Origin: Flavobacterium sp. CS20
GTDB lineage: Bacteria; Bacteroidota; Bacteroidia; Flavobacteriales; Flavobacteriaceae
Direction: 5' to 3'
DNA: 64,000 nt
NCBI RefSeq assembly: GCF_018080005.1
Contig: NZ_CP073015.1
Location: 558,001-622,000, forward strand
Shown: piece after piece, positions 17,084-26,169 of the stretch
Numbering within the stretch: the stretch's first letter is position 1
How the letters are laid out: each line of letters starts with the position of its first letter
Made by a program: the position numbers and the translations under genes
Notes under the pieces: generated by a model
The model's database searches: none
What the model saw: the letters and a program-made list of their open reading frames with translations, nothing else
What the model was told of the DNA's origin: nothing

Positions 17084-18354
17084 GTTTTATGCTTCTTTTT
17101 CTCAGCGACTGGAAATAAAATATTATTTAAAATTAATCTGTAACCAGGAGAATTTGGATGCAATTCTAATTCTGTCTTAGGGTCGCCAACGCGGTGTTGG
17201 TAGTCTTCAGGATCGTGACCTCCGTAGAATGTAAAAAAGCCTTTGCCTTTAATCCCGTGAATATATTTGGCTTCTCCGTTGAGTTTGGTTTCGCCTAAAA
17301 CCAACACATTTGATTTAACTTGTGAAGCATCAAAAGCTGTGGTTTGCCCCATAAAACCTTTCACAATAGCGGTATGGTTTTGGCAGAGCATCGTTGGTAT
17401 AGGATCCCATTTGGCTGAAAAATCCATCAGAGTAAAATAGTCTTGTTCTTTTGGTACACGTCGTTTTCTCGTCATATCAATACTTGAAAACTCATAAACC
17501 ATGGGGTTTTTTTCTAAGGTATAATTTTTAAAAGCAAAGGTTTTTTGATAGTCAATTTTATTTTGATATCCTGGCTCACTTGGGTCGCCATCAAACATAG
17601 ATTCGCATATATCTACGCCTTCAGCTGATAGGGCTATATCAAAACTATCTGTAGCACTGCACATGGCAAACATAAATCCGCCACCAATGACATAATCTCT
17701 AATTTTTTTGGCTACCGCTAATTTTTCTTGAGAAACTTTATCATAACCTAAAGATTTAGCTAATTCTTCGGCTTCTTTCTTTTCTTCAATATACCAAGGT
17801 GCCGCACGATATGCTCTGTAAAATTTACCGTATTGCCCAGTAAAATCTTCGTGATGCAAATGTAGCCAATCATAAAGCAAAAGTTCATCATCTAAAACTT
17901 CCTTATCATAAACCGTTTGATAAGGAATTTCTGCATAAGTTAAAACTAAGGTCACGGCATCATCCCATGGTTTTTTGCCACTTGGCGTGTAAACTGCAAT
18001 TTTTGGTGCTTTTTCTAACAATACCGATTCTTGATTTTGACTTGGACTATCAATTTTAGCTAAAATCGTTTCTGCTTCTGCATTACTAATCACTTCATAA
18101 CTCACACCGCGAATGCTACATTCTTTTCGAAGTCGTTCAGAGTCGGGTATCAAAAAAGAGCCACCTCTGTAGTTGAGCAACCATTGTGCTTTTTGACCAT
18201 TGCTTAAAACCCAATAAGTGATGCCGTAAGCCTTGAGATGATTGTCTTGAGATTCTGCATCCATAGGAATGAGCACAAAAGATGCTTTCACATTTAAGCT
18301 GATTAAAGTGAAAATGAGAATTAAACCTATTTTTTTTATAGACATTAATGACAT
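17080..18354 (-). CDS. Secreted protein often labelled 'asparagine synthetase B'; possible GATase-like fold, function unknown
   Basis: A 424-residue exported protein with a signal peptide ([21 protein letters not shown]). From memory, homologues in flavobacteria carry the name asparagine synthetase B. However, there is no N-terminal Cys2 glutaminase and no SGGxDS ATP-pyrophosphatase motif, so that name is unsupported. [16 protein letters not shown] places Cys232 in what looks like a nucleophile elbow of a glutamine-amidotransferase-like fold, and [12 protein letters not shown] gives a candidate His. The start could also be the ATG three codons in. It converges on lptB with a 4-base overlap of ends. 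Periplasmic location is likely; the reaction is unknown. Confidence 0.7.
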   Translation of the reverse strand: MSLMSIKKIGLILIFTLISLNVKASFVLIPMDAESQDNHLKAYGITYWVLSNGQKAQWLLNYRGGSFLIPDSERLRKECSIRGVSYEVISNAEAETILAKIDSPSQNQESVLLEKAPKIAVYTPSGKKPWDDAVTLVLTYAEIPYQTVYDKEVLDDELLLYDWLHLHHEDFTGQYGKFYRAYRAAPWYIEEKKEAEELAKSLGYDKVSQEKLAVAKKIRDYVIGGGFMFAMCSATDSFDIALSAEGVDICESMFDGDPSEPGYQNKIDYQKTFAFKNYTLEKNPMVYEFSSIDMTRKRRVPKEQDYFTLMDFSAKWDPIPTMLCQNHTAIVKGFMGQTTAFDASQVKSNVLVLGETKLNGEAKYIHGIKGKGFFTFYGGHDPEDYQHRVGDPKTELELHPNSPGYRLILNNILFPVAEKKKHKT

Positions 18355-18362
18355 GTTTAAAA

Positions 18363-18370
18363 CAAATTTA
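18363..18370 (-). promoter_or_regulatory. -7 promoter element TAAATTTG for the secreted GATase-like gene
   Basis: An exact minus-strand TAnnTTTG match eight bases before the ATG, giving a leader of only a few bases. Confidence 0.5.
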
Positions 18371-18436
18371 ATGGAATTTTAAAGCAATGGTCTTAATATA
18401 CTAGTAAAATTCTCTTAAGTGTGTCTAAAAGTATAG

Positions 18437-19942
18437 CTAATAAGGAAAATCGTCTTCAGGATTGTCAAAATTATCAAATTGTGAAGGTTTGGGAAAATCA
18501 TCATCATCATTAATCTTAGAATTGACCTCTGTTATGGTTTCCATATTGATGTTTTCAAATCGACCAAATTTTCCTATAAACTTGAGTTTTATATTATCTA
18601 AACCGCCGTTACGATGTTTAGCTACAATAAATTCAGCTTCATTTTTTGTTGGTGATGCGATTTCGTCGTCCCATTCTTCTATACCGTAATATTCAGGTCT
18701 GTAGATAAATGAAACAATATCGGCATCTTGTTCAATAGCACCAGATTCTCTCAAATCACTAAGCAAAGGTCTTTTGGTACCGCCTCGGGTTTCTACTGCA
18801 CGAGATAATTGCGAAAGAGCTATGACAGGTACATTGAGTTCTTTGGCTAAAGCTTTTAAATTTCTTGAAATGCTTGAAATTTCTTGTTCACGATTTCCTG
18901 CTTTATTGCTCGAACCGCTGGTCATCAGTTGTAAATAATCAACAACAATAAGCTGGATTCCATGTTGAGAAGATAATCGCCTCGCTTTAGCCCGCAAGTC
19001 AAATATAGAAAGAGATGGTGTGTCGTCAATAAAAAGCGGTGCTTTTTCTAAGGCTTTGACTTTGACATTGAGCTGTTCCCATTCGTATTTTTCAAGCTTT
19101 CCAGTTCTTAATTTTTCTGAAGAAAGTTGCGTTTCTGATGAAATTAATCGTGTTATCAATTGCACAGCAGACATTTCAAGAGAGAAAAAAGCCACAGGAA
19201 TATTTTGCTCTACGGTAATATTTCTTGCCATAGAAAGCGTCAAGGCTGTTTTACCCATACCAGGACGAGTCGCAACAATAATTAAATCACTGGGTTGCCA
19301 ACCAGAAGTGAGCTCATCTAATTCATCAAAACCTGAAGGAATGCCACTTAATCCTTTTTGATTGGCGATTTCTTCAATGCGTTTTTTTGCTTGAATAACA
19401 AGACTTTGGGCGGTTTCAGAAGACTTGTTGATATTGCCTTGGGTTACTTCATAAAGTTTAGATTCGGCATTATCTAATAAATCAAATACATCAGTAGATT
19501 CGTCATAAGCTTCTTCTATAATTTCATTTGAAATCTGAATTAAACTACGCTGAATAAATTTTTGAAGAACAATGCGAGAATGGTATTCAATATGGGCGGA
19601 AGATGATACTTTTTGGGTCAACTGAATCAGGTAAAAATCACCGCCTATAGATTCAAGTTTTTTATCTTTCTTTAGATGGCTGGAAACCGTTAATAAGTCA
19701 ATAGGTTGACCTTCTTCAAACAAAGTTTTGATGGCAGAAAAAATGTGCTGGTGACTTTCTTTATAAAAGGCTTCAGGTTTTAAAATATCAATAACTTCAT
19801 CAACACCTTTTTTGTCAATCAACATCGCACCTAATACAACTTCTTCTAAATCAACAGCTTGTGGCGGTATTTTGCCTTTTTGTAAACTGATGACATTGCC
19901 TTTCTTTGTATTTTTATTGCTAAATGACTTTTGGTTTTCCAT
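18437..19942 (-). CDS. dnaB: Replicative DNA helicase DnaB
   Basis: A 501-residue hexameric helicase that unwinds DNA ahead of the replication fork. The N-terminal DnaB domain begins near PPQAVDLEEVVLGAML. The RecA-like C-terminal domain has Walker A RPGMGKTA (Lys231), FFSLEMSAVQL, Walker B LIVVDYLQLM and LSDLRESGAIEQDAD. The tail is acidic (DDDDFPKPSQFDNF). No intein is present. The region just upstream carries four DnaA-box-like words. accA lies upstream on the same strand. Confidence 0.96.
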   Translation of the reverse strand: MENQKSFSNKNTKKGNVISLQKGKIPPQAVDLEEVVLGAMLIDKKGVDEVIDILKPEAFYKESHQHIFSAIKTLFEEGQPIDLLTVSSHLKKDKKLESIGGDFYLIQLTQKVSSSAHIEYHSRIVLQKFIQRSLIQISNEIIEEAYDESTDVFDLLDNAESKLYEVTQGNINKSSETAQSLVIQAKKRIEEIANQKGLSGIPSGFDELDELTSGWQPSDLIIVATRPGMGKTALTLSMARNITVEQNIPVAFFSLEMSAVQLITRLISSETQLSSEKLRTGKLEKYEWEQLNVKVKALEKAPLFIDDTPSLSIFDLRAKARRLSSQHGIQLIVVDYLQLMTSGSSNKAGNREQEISSISRNLKALAKELNVPVIALSQLSRAVETRGGTKRPLLSDLRESGAIEQDADIVSFIYRPEYYGIEEWDDEIASPTKNEAEFIVAKHRNGGLDNIKLKFIGKFGRFENINMETITEVNSKINDDDDFPKPSQFDNFDNPEDDFPY

Positions 19943-19994
19943 ATGGCGAATGTAAACAAATTGTTAAGACCAATCCATATTTAAGTGAAATTCG

Positions 19995-20050
19995 TCATCA
20001 ACATTTCATCAACAATAGCCTGTTGATAAATCATTAAAAATTGTTGATAA
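19995..20050. repeat. Four DnaA-box-like words before dnaB, in inverted pairs
   Basis: TCATCAACA occurs at 19995-20003 and 20006-20014 on the plus strand, and TTATCAACA on the minus strand at 20021-20029 and 20042-20050. TTATCAACA differs from the DnaA box TTATCCACA at one base. Spacings of 11 and 21 bases put each pair on one helical face. The middle two words can also form a 7-bp hairpin. They lie between the accA stop and the dnaB start. Confidence 0.55.
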
Positions 20051-20105
20051 CCTGATTTGTTCAAACTCAAAAACCATTAAATAATTGGTTGTGAAGAATA
20101 AAGAA

Positions 20106-21062
20106 TTAGCGTTCTTTAAATTCACCCATTCCAACGTATTTTTCAATGCGTTTTTCAACCAATTCTTCTGGTGATAAGTTTTTAAGTTCTTCAAATGTTT
20201 CTAAAATAGTTTTACTGACAATTTTAAAGGTATTTTCTTTATCGCTATGAGCACCACCAATAGGTTCTTTAACTATTTTGTCAATCAGTTTCAGCGATTT
20301 CATATCGTTTGCAGTCAGTTTTAAAGCTTCTGCGGCGGTTTCTTTGTATTCCCAACTTCGCCATAAGATAGAAGAGCAAGATTCTGGAGAAATCACAGAA
20401 TACCAAGTGTTTTCAAGCATAAGCACCCGATCGCCAACACCGATGCCTAAAGCACCACCACTGGCTCCTTCGCCAATAATAATCACAATTATAGGAACTT
20501 GAAGTTGTGTCATTTCGTAAATGTTTCTGGCAATAGCTTCACCTTGACCACGCTCTTCAGCTTCAAGACCAGGAAATGCACCAGGTGTATCAACAAAACA
20601 TACCACAGGGATGCTGAATTTTTCTGCTTTTTTCATTAATCTCAAAGCTTTTCTATAGCCTTCTGGGTTAGCCATTCCAAAATTTCGATATTGTCTTGTT
20701 TTGGTATTATAGCCTTTTTGTTGACCTATAAACATAAAACTTTGGTCTTTAATTTTTCCTAAGCCTCCAATCATAGCTTTGTCGTCACCAAAATTTCTAT
20801 CGCCGTGCAATTCTAAAAAAGACTCTTTACAGATATTATTGATATAATCTAAAGTATAAGGGCGATTAGGATGTCTTGAGAGTTGCACTCTTTGCCAAGC
20901 ATTAAGATTTTTGTAAATATCTTTTTTAGTTTGGTTGAGTTTTTTCTCTATTTGTTTGCAAGTATCAGAAACATCAACATCGCTATCTACACCAATTTTG
21001 CAAGCTTGGTCATATTTTTCTTGGAGTTCTTTTATAGGTAATTCAAAATCTAAATATTCCAT
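20106..21062 (-). CDS. accA: Acetyl-CoA carboxylase carboxyltransferase subunit alpha
   Basis: A 318-residue cytoplasmic subunit that, with AccD, transfers carboxyl from biotin to acetyl-CoA to make malonyl-CoA for fatty-acid synthesis. The family pattern is clear: an N-terminal helix, [55 protein letters not shown] and [10 protein letters not shown]. Length equals the usual 318-319 residues. It lies 14 bases downstream of an unknown-function gene and upstream of dnaB on the same strand. Confidence 0.96.
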   Translation of the reverse strand: MEYLDFELPIKELQEKYDQACKIGVDSDVDVSDTCKQIEKKLNQTKKDIYKNLNAWQRVQLSRHPNRPYTLDYINNICKESFLELHGDRNFGDDKAMIGGLGKIKDQSFMFIGQQKGYNTKTRQYRNFGMANPEGYRKALRLMKKAEKFSIPVVCFVDTPGAFPGLEAEERGQGEAIARNIYEMTQLQVPIIVIIIGEGASGGALGIGVGDRVLMLENTWYSVISPESCSSILWRSWEYKETAAEALKLTANDMKSLKLIDKIVKEPIGGAHSDKENTFKIVSKTILETFEELKNLSPEELVEKRIEKYVGMGEFKER

Positions 21063-21076
21063 TTAAAAAATTATTT

Positions 21077-21697
21077 TTATAGTTGTAAAGCTTTAGTTTG
21101 TGAGCCTAATTTATTAGAAACATCAAGTGGTATGACAGAAGTTTTGGTTTTTATAAAATCGTTTTCACTATCGTAACTTCTCAAAATATCATAAGGCGGT
21201 TTAACATCTCTTAAAAGCGTTCCGTTTCTTCTAAACAGCTCATCATCTTTGTTTTTTTGAAGTTGTTTGGCAATTAACTCTGTCAAATTTTGCAGTAGAT
21301 TTATGGCGGTTGAATAAGTTGGAGCTGCTTTTAATAAGGCTTTAGCACCAAGATTAATAGCTTCTGATTTTAAGATATCTTCCATAAGCTGTCCAAAATC
21401 TCTGACATCTTTATCACTTTCCATAAACAAAACAGAATAGGCTAAAAATTGCCCAGGATTTTTTGGTCCATAGATCAAATGTCCTTGACCATCAAAGCTT
21501 ACTGTGTCTCCTTTTTTGACATTAGGAAAGGACAAAATATTAAAATCTATTGAGGTCTCATAAGCACCGTGCTCATCAATAGCCATTGAAACAATATAAG
21601 GTTCACTGAATCTCTCCAAAAAGAATTCAGACTTACGCTTGAGCGTAAACGATTTTACAACGACTGCTATTTTATCTTGTTTTGGGTTAAATTCCAT
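21077..21697 (-). CDS. Conserved-looking protein of unknown function
   Basis: I do not recognise this 206-residue protein. It has no signal peptide and no membrane segment. The first half (to about residue 100) is beta-rich, with KIAVVVKSFTL, YIVSMAIDEHG and VSFDGQGHLIYGP, resembling a C2- or Ig-like sandwich. A helical part follows (about residues 110-150), then a proline-containing tail with LLRDVKPPYDILRSYD. It is transcribed with accA 14 bases downstream and has its own TATATTTG element upstream, so it may head an accA transcript. Confidence 0.7.
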   Translation of the reverse strand: MEFNPKQDKIAVVVKSFTLKRKSEFFLERFSEPYIVSMAIDEHGAYETSIDFNILSFPNVKKGDTVSFDGQGHLIYGPKNPGQFLAYSVLFMESDKDVRDFGQLMEDILKSEAINLGAKALLKAAPTYSTAINLLQNLTELIAKQLQKNKDDELFRRNGTLLRDVKPPYDILRSYDSENDFIKTKTSVIPLDVSNKLGSQTKALQL

Positions 21698-21710
21698 AAC
21701 TAATTTTAAA

Positions 21711-21718
21711 CAAATATA
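21711..21718 (-). promoter_or_regulatory. -7 promoter element TATATTTG upstream of the unknown-function gene before accA
   Basis: An exact minus-strand TAnnTTTG match 13 bases before the start codon, in the 59-base gap after the LptF/G gene. Confidence 0.5.
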
Positions 21719-21756
21719 AAGACAAGTTTTAAATTAAAAGCGTCAAAACTAAAAAA

Positions 21757-22833
21757 CTAACGTTTTGCTTTTTGTAGTAAAATTATGGCTAAAATAGCAA
21801 AGATGACATTAGATGCCCAAACGGCTATAACTGGAGGAAAACTTGATTTTTCTGCAAACACACCAAAAACTTTATCCAAGAATACATATGAAAATGCAAC
21901 GACAATCCCTATGGCTAAATTGATTCCCATTCCGCCACGTTTTTTGATAGATGATACTGCTACAGCAATTATGGTAAGAATAAATGTTGAGACAGGAACA
22001 CTCCAACGCCTATATAAATCAATCATATACAGTTTTATATAAGGTGAACCACGTTGTTTTTCTTCTTCAATAAAATCTAATAGCTCAAAGTAGTTTTTGG
22101 TTTCTGCGGCATAAACGGTTGGTGTTAGTTCATCAAGCTCAAAAGGTAAAATGGTATCAAATGATGCTTTTTTTGTGATATAGTCTTCGCGTTCTGTTAT
22201 TGTTCTTTTAATGTAAGGTTTTAAAGTGTAATTTAAAGAATCTTTATTAAACTTGATTTGATTGGTCGTTATTTTAAAAGTCATACGTTCACCTTCAAAA
22301 TGCTCTAAGGTAAAGTTATAAGCCGTTTGATTTTGTGGACTATAACTTGAAGCATAAATATATTCGTTGTCATTAATTTGACGATAGATATTTTTGGTGT
22401 CTCTTATAGAATTATCATTAGAAAAATATTTATAATAAAATGTGTTATAATCTTCACTTGAATTAGGATAAATATACATACTAAAACTTAATGCAATGAA
22501 AAAGACTATAGTCGCTCCAACAAAATAGGGTCTTAAAAACCGCATAAAAGAAACGCCAGAACTCAAAAATGCTATAATTTCAGAATTGTTTGCCAATTTT
22601 GACGTAAACCAAATTACCGACAAAAAGAGAAGTATGGGAAATAATAAATTGGCAAAATGAATCACAAAGTTGACATAAAAATATAAAATCTCATCTAATG
22701 GTGCATTGCGTTGTTTGAGATTATCTATTTTTTCTGAAAGATTAATAATAATGCCAATTGGCACAAACATGATAAGCATAATCACAAAGCTTATCAAATA
22801 GCGTTTTAATATATACCAATCTAAAATTTTCAC
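21757..22833 (-). CDS. LptF/LptG family permease (YjgP/YjgQ)
   Basis: A 358-residue inner-membrane protein. Three N-terminal helices (about residues 12-32, 49-75 and 102-122), a large periplasmic beta-jellyroll region (about 125-265) and three C-terminal helices make the LptF/LptG layout. It would pair with LptB to export lipopolysaccharide; which of F or G it is cannot be told here. The start is GTG, giving MKILDWYILKRYL, and it shares one base with the tgt stop (TAGTG), so translation is coupled to tgt. Confidence 0.88.
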   Translation of the reverse strand: MKILDWYILKRYLISFVIMLIMFVPIGIIINLSEKIDNLKQRNAPLDEILYFYVNFVIHFANLLFPILLFLSVIWFTSKLANNSEIIAFLSSGVSFMRFLRPYFVGATIVFFIALSFSMYIYPNSSEDYNTFYYKYFSNDNSIRDTKNIYRQINDNEYIYASSYSPQNQTAYNFTLEHFEGERMTFKITTNQIKFNKDSLNYTLKPYIKRTITEREDYITKKASFDTILPFELDELTPTVYAAETKNYFELLDFIEEEKQRGSPYIKLYMIDLYRRWSVPVSTFILTIIAVAVSSIKKRGGMGINLAIGIVVAFSYVFLDKVFGVFAEKSSFPPVIAVWASNVIFAILAIILLQKAKR

Positions 22834-23963
22834 TATAATCTATTTTGCAATTGATCTATCATTTTAGTCTTCCAAGAAATAAAACTTCCTGCTTCAATAT
22901 GTTGAGTCGCTTGTCTAACTAACTTCAAATAAAAGCCTAAATTGTGAATACTGCAAATTTGTTTAGCCAAAAGCTCATTTACTGTAAATAAATGTCTGAC
23001 ATAAGCTTTGCTGTATTCGTGGTCAACCCAAGTTGTACCGTCTTTATCAAGGGGAGAAAAATCGTCTCTCCACTTTAAATTTTTGATATTGATACTTCCT
23101 TCACTTGTAAAAATCATTCCGTTTCTAGCGTTTCGTGTAGGCATAACACAATCAAACATATCTATACCAAGAGCAATGTTTTCAAGCAAATCAATTGGCG
23201 TGCCAACACCCATAAGATATCGTGGTTTTTCTTTTGGTAATATGTCAGTAACCATATCAGTTATTTCATACATTTTTTCATTGGGTTCACCCACAGACAA
23301 TCCGCCAATTGCATTGCCTGGCATATCTTTAGCGACGATGTATTTTGCAGATTCTTGTCTTAAATCTTTGTAGGTGCTTCCTTGTAATATAGGAAATAAA
23401 TGCTGTTGATGACTATATAGATCTTCGGTTTCATCAAATCTTTTTATACACCTTTCTAACCAACGATGTGTCATATGCATAGAGCGTTTGGCATATTGAT
23501 AATCAGTTGGATAAGGTGGACATTCGTCAAAAGCCATCATAATGTCAGCTCCGATTAAGCGTTGTGTATCCATAACATTTTCAGGTGAAAACCAATGCAT
23601 TGAACCATCGATATGTGATTTGAATTTTACTCCTTCTTCGGTAATTTTTCGGCGTTCAGAGAGTGAATAGACCTGATAACCACCACTATCTGTCAATATA
23701 TTTTTAGGCCAATTCATAAATTTATGCAAGCCACCTGCTTTTTGCAAAATATCGGTTTCTGGTCTTAAATAAAGATGATAAGTATTGCCAAGAATGATGT
23801 CAGCTTTGATGTCGTTGAGCAATTCTCTTTGGTGAACCGATTTTACAGTGGCAATGGTTCCGACGGGCATAAAAATTGGAGTGCTAATTTTTCCGTGATC
23901 GGTAGTAATAACGCCTGTTCGAGCCTTAGAGTTTTGATCTTTAGATTGAATATCAAATGTCAT
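22833..23963 (-). CDS. tgt: tRNA-guanine(34) transglycosylase (queuosine biosynthesis)
   Basis: A 376-residue enzyme that swaps guanine 34 for preQ1 in tRNAs with GUN anticodons. Family motifs are ILTDSGGYQVYSL, MMAFDECPPYP, AIGGLSVGEP and MFDCVMPTRNARNG, which contains the nucleophilic Asp. In the region that normally has the CxCxxC zinc ligands the sequence is LDKDGTTWVDHEYSKAYVRHL, with no Cys; only the later His (SIHNLGFYL) remains. The ATG is preceded by a TATATTTG promoter element. It begins the tgt-LptF/G unit. Confidence 0.94.
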   Translation of the reverse strand: MTFDIQSKDQNSKARTGVITTDHGKISTPIFMPVGTIATVKSVHQRELLNDIKADIILGNTYHLYLRPETDILQKAGGLHKFMNWPKNILTDSGGYQVYSLSERRKITEEGVKFKSHIDGSMHWFSPENVMDTQRLIGADIMMAFDECPPYPTDYQYAKRSMHMTHRWLERCIKRFDETEDLYSHQQHLFPILQGSTYKDLRQESAKYIVAKDMPGNAIGGLSVGEPNEKMYEITDMVTDILPKEKPRYLMGVGTPIDLLENIALGIDMFDCVMPTRNARNGMIFTSEGSINIKNLKWRDDFSPLDKDGTTWVDHEYSKAYVRHLFTVNELLAKQICSIHNLGFYLKLVRQATQHIEAGSFISWKTKMIDQLQNRL

Positions 23964-23982
23964 GAAATAAATTTAAACGTTG

Positions 23983-23990
23983 CAAATATA
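23983..23990 (-). promoter_or_regulatory. -7 promoter element TATATTTG for tgt
   Basis: An exact minus-strand TAnnTTTG match 19 bases before the tgt start. Confidence 0.5.
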
Positions 23991-24084
23991 CTTATCTCAT
24001 TGGCATTTTAAACAAAGTTTATTATTTCATTCTAATCAACAGCAAATTTTAATAAGTTCGTTAATAACTGCTTTAAAAAAGATT

Positions 24085-24113
24085 TTTGTTGCGGTTTTAA
24101 TAGTTTATTTTTG
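24085..24113 (+). promoter_or_regulatory. Promoter of the transketolase genes (TTTG, 17 bases, TATTTTTG)
   Basis: A TTTG at 24085-24088 and a TATTTTTG at 24106-24113 are separated by 17 bases, which resembles the flavobacterial -33/-7 pair. The ATG follows 17 bases later. This is the best two-part promoter in the window. Confidence 0.6.
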
Positions 24114-24130
24114 TCAAAAATCATTTAAAG

Positions 24131-24976
24131 ATGACAACATCATCAAATTTACAAGATTTCGTCACTCAAGTGAGACGCGATATTTTAAGACAAGTCCATA
24201 AAGTCAATTCTGGTCATCCAGGTGGTTCTTTAGGTTGTACTGAATTTTTTTCTGTGCTATTTAAAGAAGTTTTAGACACTAAGGATGAGTTTGATATGAA
24301 TGGAAAAGACGAAGATTTGTTTTTCCTTTCTAACGGGCATATTTCTCCTGTTTATTACAGTGTTTTAGCACGTTGTGGTTATTTTCCTATTGAAGAGCTC
24401 AATACTTTTAGACACATTAATTCCAGATTGCAAGGTCACCCAACAACGCATGAAGGTTTGCCTGGTGTGAGAATTGCTTCTGGTTCACTTGGTCAAGGCA
24501 TGTCTGTTGCCATTGGAGCCGCTTTAACTAAAAAATTAAATAAAGACAAGCATTTGGTTTATTCACTTCACGGTGATGGCGAATTGCAAGAAGGTCAAAA
24601 TTGGGAAGCTATGATGTATGCAGGAGGAAATAAGGTAGATAATCTTATTGCAACAGTAGATTATAACGGTCAACAAATTGACGGTTCTACGGATGATGTT
24701 TTGCCTATGGGTGATTTAAAGGCAAAATTTGAAGCCTTTGGCTGGTTGGTTTTAGAAGAAGACAAAGGCAATGATATCAACGCCGTTCGAAACATTTTGG
24801 CAGAAGCTAAATCAAAAACTGGTCAAGGACAACCTGTTGTGATTTTATTAAAAACCATTATGGGCAATGGTGTCGATTTTATGATGCATACGCATGCTTG
24901 GCATGGTAAAGCCCCAAACGACGAGCAATTAGAAATTGGGTTAAATCAAAATCCTGAAACTTTGGGAGATTATTAA
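24131..24976 (+). CDS. Transketolase, N-terminal (TPP-binding) subunit
   Basis: A 281-residue protein equal to the first third of a full transketolase, the thiamine-diphosphate enzyme of the pentose-phosphate pathway. HKVNSGHPGGSLGC is the N-terminal signature and GDGELQEGQNWEAMMYA is the TPP/Mg motif. The C-terminal half is a separate gene 121 bases downstream. Split transketolases are common in several bacterial groups, and the normal ends of both halves argue against a recent break. Confidence 0.93.
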   Translation: MTTSSNLQDFVTQVRRDILRQVHKVNSGHPGGSLGCTEFFSVLFKEVLDTKDEFDMNGKDEDLFFLSNGHISPVYYSVLARCGYFPIEELNTFRHINSRLQGHPTTHEGLPGVRIASGSLGQGMSVAIGAALTKKLNKDKHLVYSLHGDGELQEGQNWEAMMYAGGNKVDNLIATVDYNGQQIDGSTDDVLPMGDLKAKFEAFGWLVLEEDKGNDINAVRNILAEAKSKTGQGQPVVILLKTIMGNGVDFMMHTHAWHGKAPNDEQLEIGLNQNPETLGDY

Positions 24977-25097
24977 AAGCTCATCCTAAATCCTTCTATA
25001 AGAGAAACAAATGTTGCAAAACAAATTTACGATGTTAAAAATAAATATTAATAAAAAAATTAAATAGCCTTTCCTTAGGAAGGGTTTGGATAGGCCT

Positions 25098-26054
25098 ATG
25101 AAAACATACAAAAATACAGGAAATATAGACACACGGTCTGGCTTTGGTGCCGGTTTAGAAGAATTAGGTAACAGCAATCCCAATGTTGTAGCACTTTGTG
25201 CTGACTTAACAGGCTCATTAAAAATGAATGCTTTTAAAGACCAACATCCCGAACGTTTTTTTCAAATCGGAATCGCTGAAGCCAATATGATGGGGATTGC
25301 CGCAGGAATGACTATTGGTGGTAAAATTCCATTCACAGGAACATTTGCCAACTTTTCAACAGGTCGTGTTTATGACCAAATCCGTCAAAGCATTGCCTAT
25401 TCAGGTAAAAATGTAAAAATATGTGCTTCACATGCGGGCTTAACTCTTGGAGAAGATGGAGCTACTCATCAAATTCTGGAAGATCTTGGCTTGATGAAAA
25501 TGTTGCCTGGTATGACGGTGATTAATACATGTGATTTCAACCAAACTAAAGTCGCTACCATTGCCATAGCAGAACATCAAGGACCAGTTTATTTGCGGTT
25601 TGGACGTCCAAAAGTGGCTAATTTTACGCCTGAAAATCAATCTTTTGAAATTGGGAAAGCGGTAAAATTACAAGATGGCAAAGACGTTACAATTGTTGCA
25701 ACTGGGCATTTGGTTTGGGAAGCTTTAGAAGCGGCAAAAACACTCAATGAGCAAGGTATTTCTGCTGAAGTAATCAACATTCACACCATCAAGCCTTTAG
25801 ATGAAGAGGCTATTGTGACTTCTACTAAAAAAACAGGATGTATTGTAACAGCTGAAGAGCATAATTTTCTCGGCGGTCTGGGCGAAAGTGTTGCTCGAAC
25901 TTTAGCACAACATCAGCCAACGCCACAAGAATTTGTCGCTACTCAAGATACGTTTGGCGAAAGTGGCACACCAGCACAATTGATGGAAAAATATGGTTTG
26001 AATGCCAAAGCTATTGTTGAGAAAGCAAAGAAAGTGATAAATAGAATATACTGA
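25098..26054 (+). CDS. Transketolase, C-terminal subunit
   Basis: A 318-residue protein with the pyrimidine-binding and C-terminal domains of transketolase. GIAEANMMGIAAGM carries the catalytic Glu that activates TPP, and AEEHNFLGGLGE is the C-terminal domain mark. I start at the ATG of MKTYKNTGN; a TTG four codons upstream is less likely. The 121-base gap from the N-terminal subunit contains an imperfect CCTTTCC/GGAAGGG hairpin near 25070. The two subunits should assemble as a heterotetramer. Confidence 0.92.
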   Translation: MKTYKNTGNIDTRSGFGAGLEELGNSNPNVVALCADLTGSLKMNAFKDQHPERFFQIGIAEANMMGIAAGMTIGGKIPFTGTFANFSTGRVYDQIRQSIAYSGKNVKICASHAGLTLGEDGATHQILEDLGLMKMLPGMTVINTCDFNQTKVATIAIAEHQGPVYLRFGRPKVANFTPENQSFEIGKAVKLQDGKDVTIVATGHLVWEALEAAKTLNEQGISAEVINIHTIKPLDEEAIVTSTKKTGCIVTAEEHNFLGGLGESVARTLAQHQPTPQEFVATQDTFGESGTPAQLMEKYGLNAKAIVEKAKKVINRIY

Positions 26055-26056
26055 TT

Positions 26057-26094
26057 AACAGTGTTTTATTTTATGAATTGGTGACTGTTTTTTT
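26057..26094 (+). terminator. Possible terminator after the transketolase genes
   Basis: AACAGT and ACTGTT can pair across a loop of about 21 bases and are followed by a run of seven T. The stem is short, so this is a weak candidate. Confidence 0.35.
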
Positions 26095-26169
26095 ATCGCT
26101 GATGCATTGATATTTATGAAACTAAATTCATATTTTTCAAAATTTAGAATTCAAAATGCTTAATTCATC

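Noticed and set aside
18462..18689. Antisense open frame inside dnaB
   Set aside because: It has no family resemblance and mirrors the real dnaB codons on the other strand; the same holds for many other antisense frames in long genes.
20006..20029. Hairpin in the accA-dnaB gap as an accA terminator
   Set aside because: The 7-bp stem has no T tract on the minus strand; it is better explained as part of the repeated DnaA-box-like words.
24131..26054. Transketolase in two parts could be a broken gene
   Set aside because: Both halves have complete domains, sensible starts and stops, and a 121-base gap; split transketolase subunits are well known.
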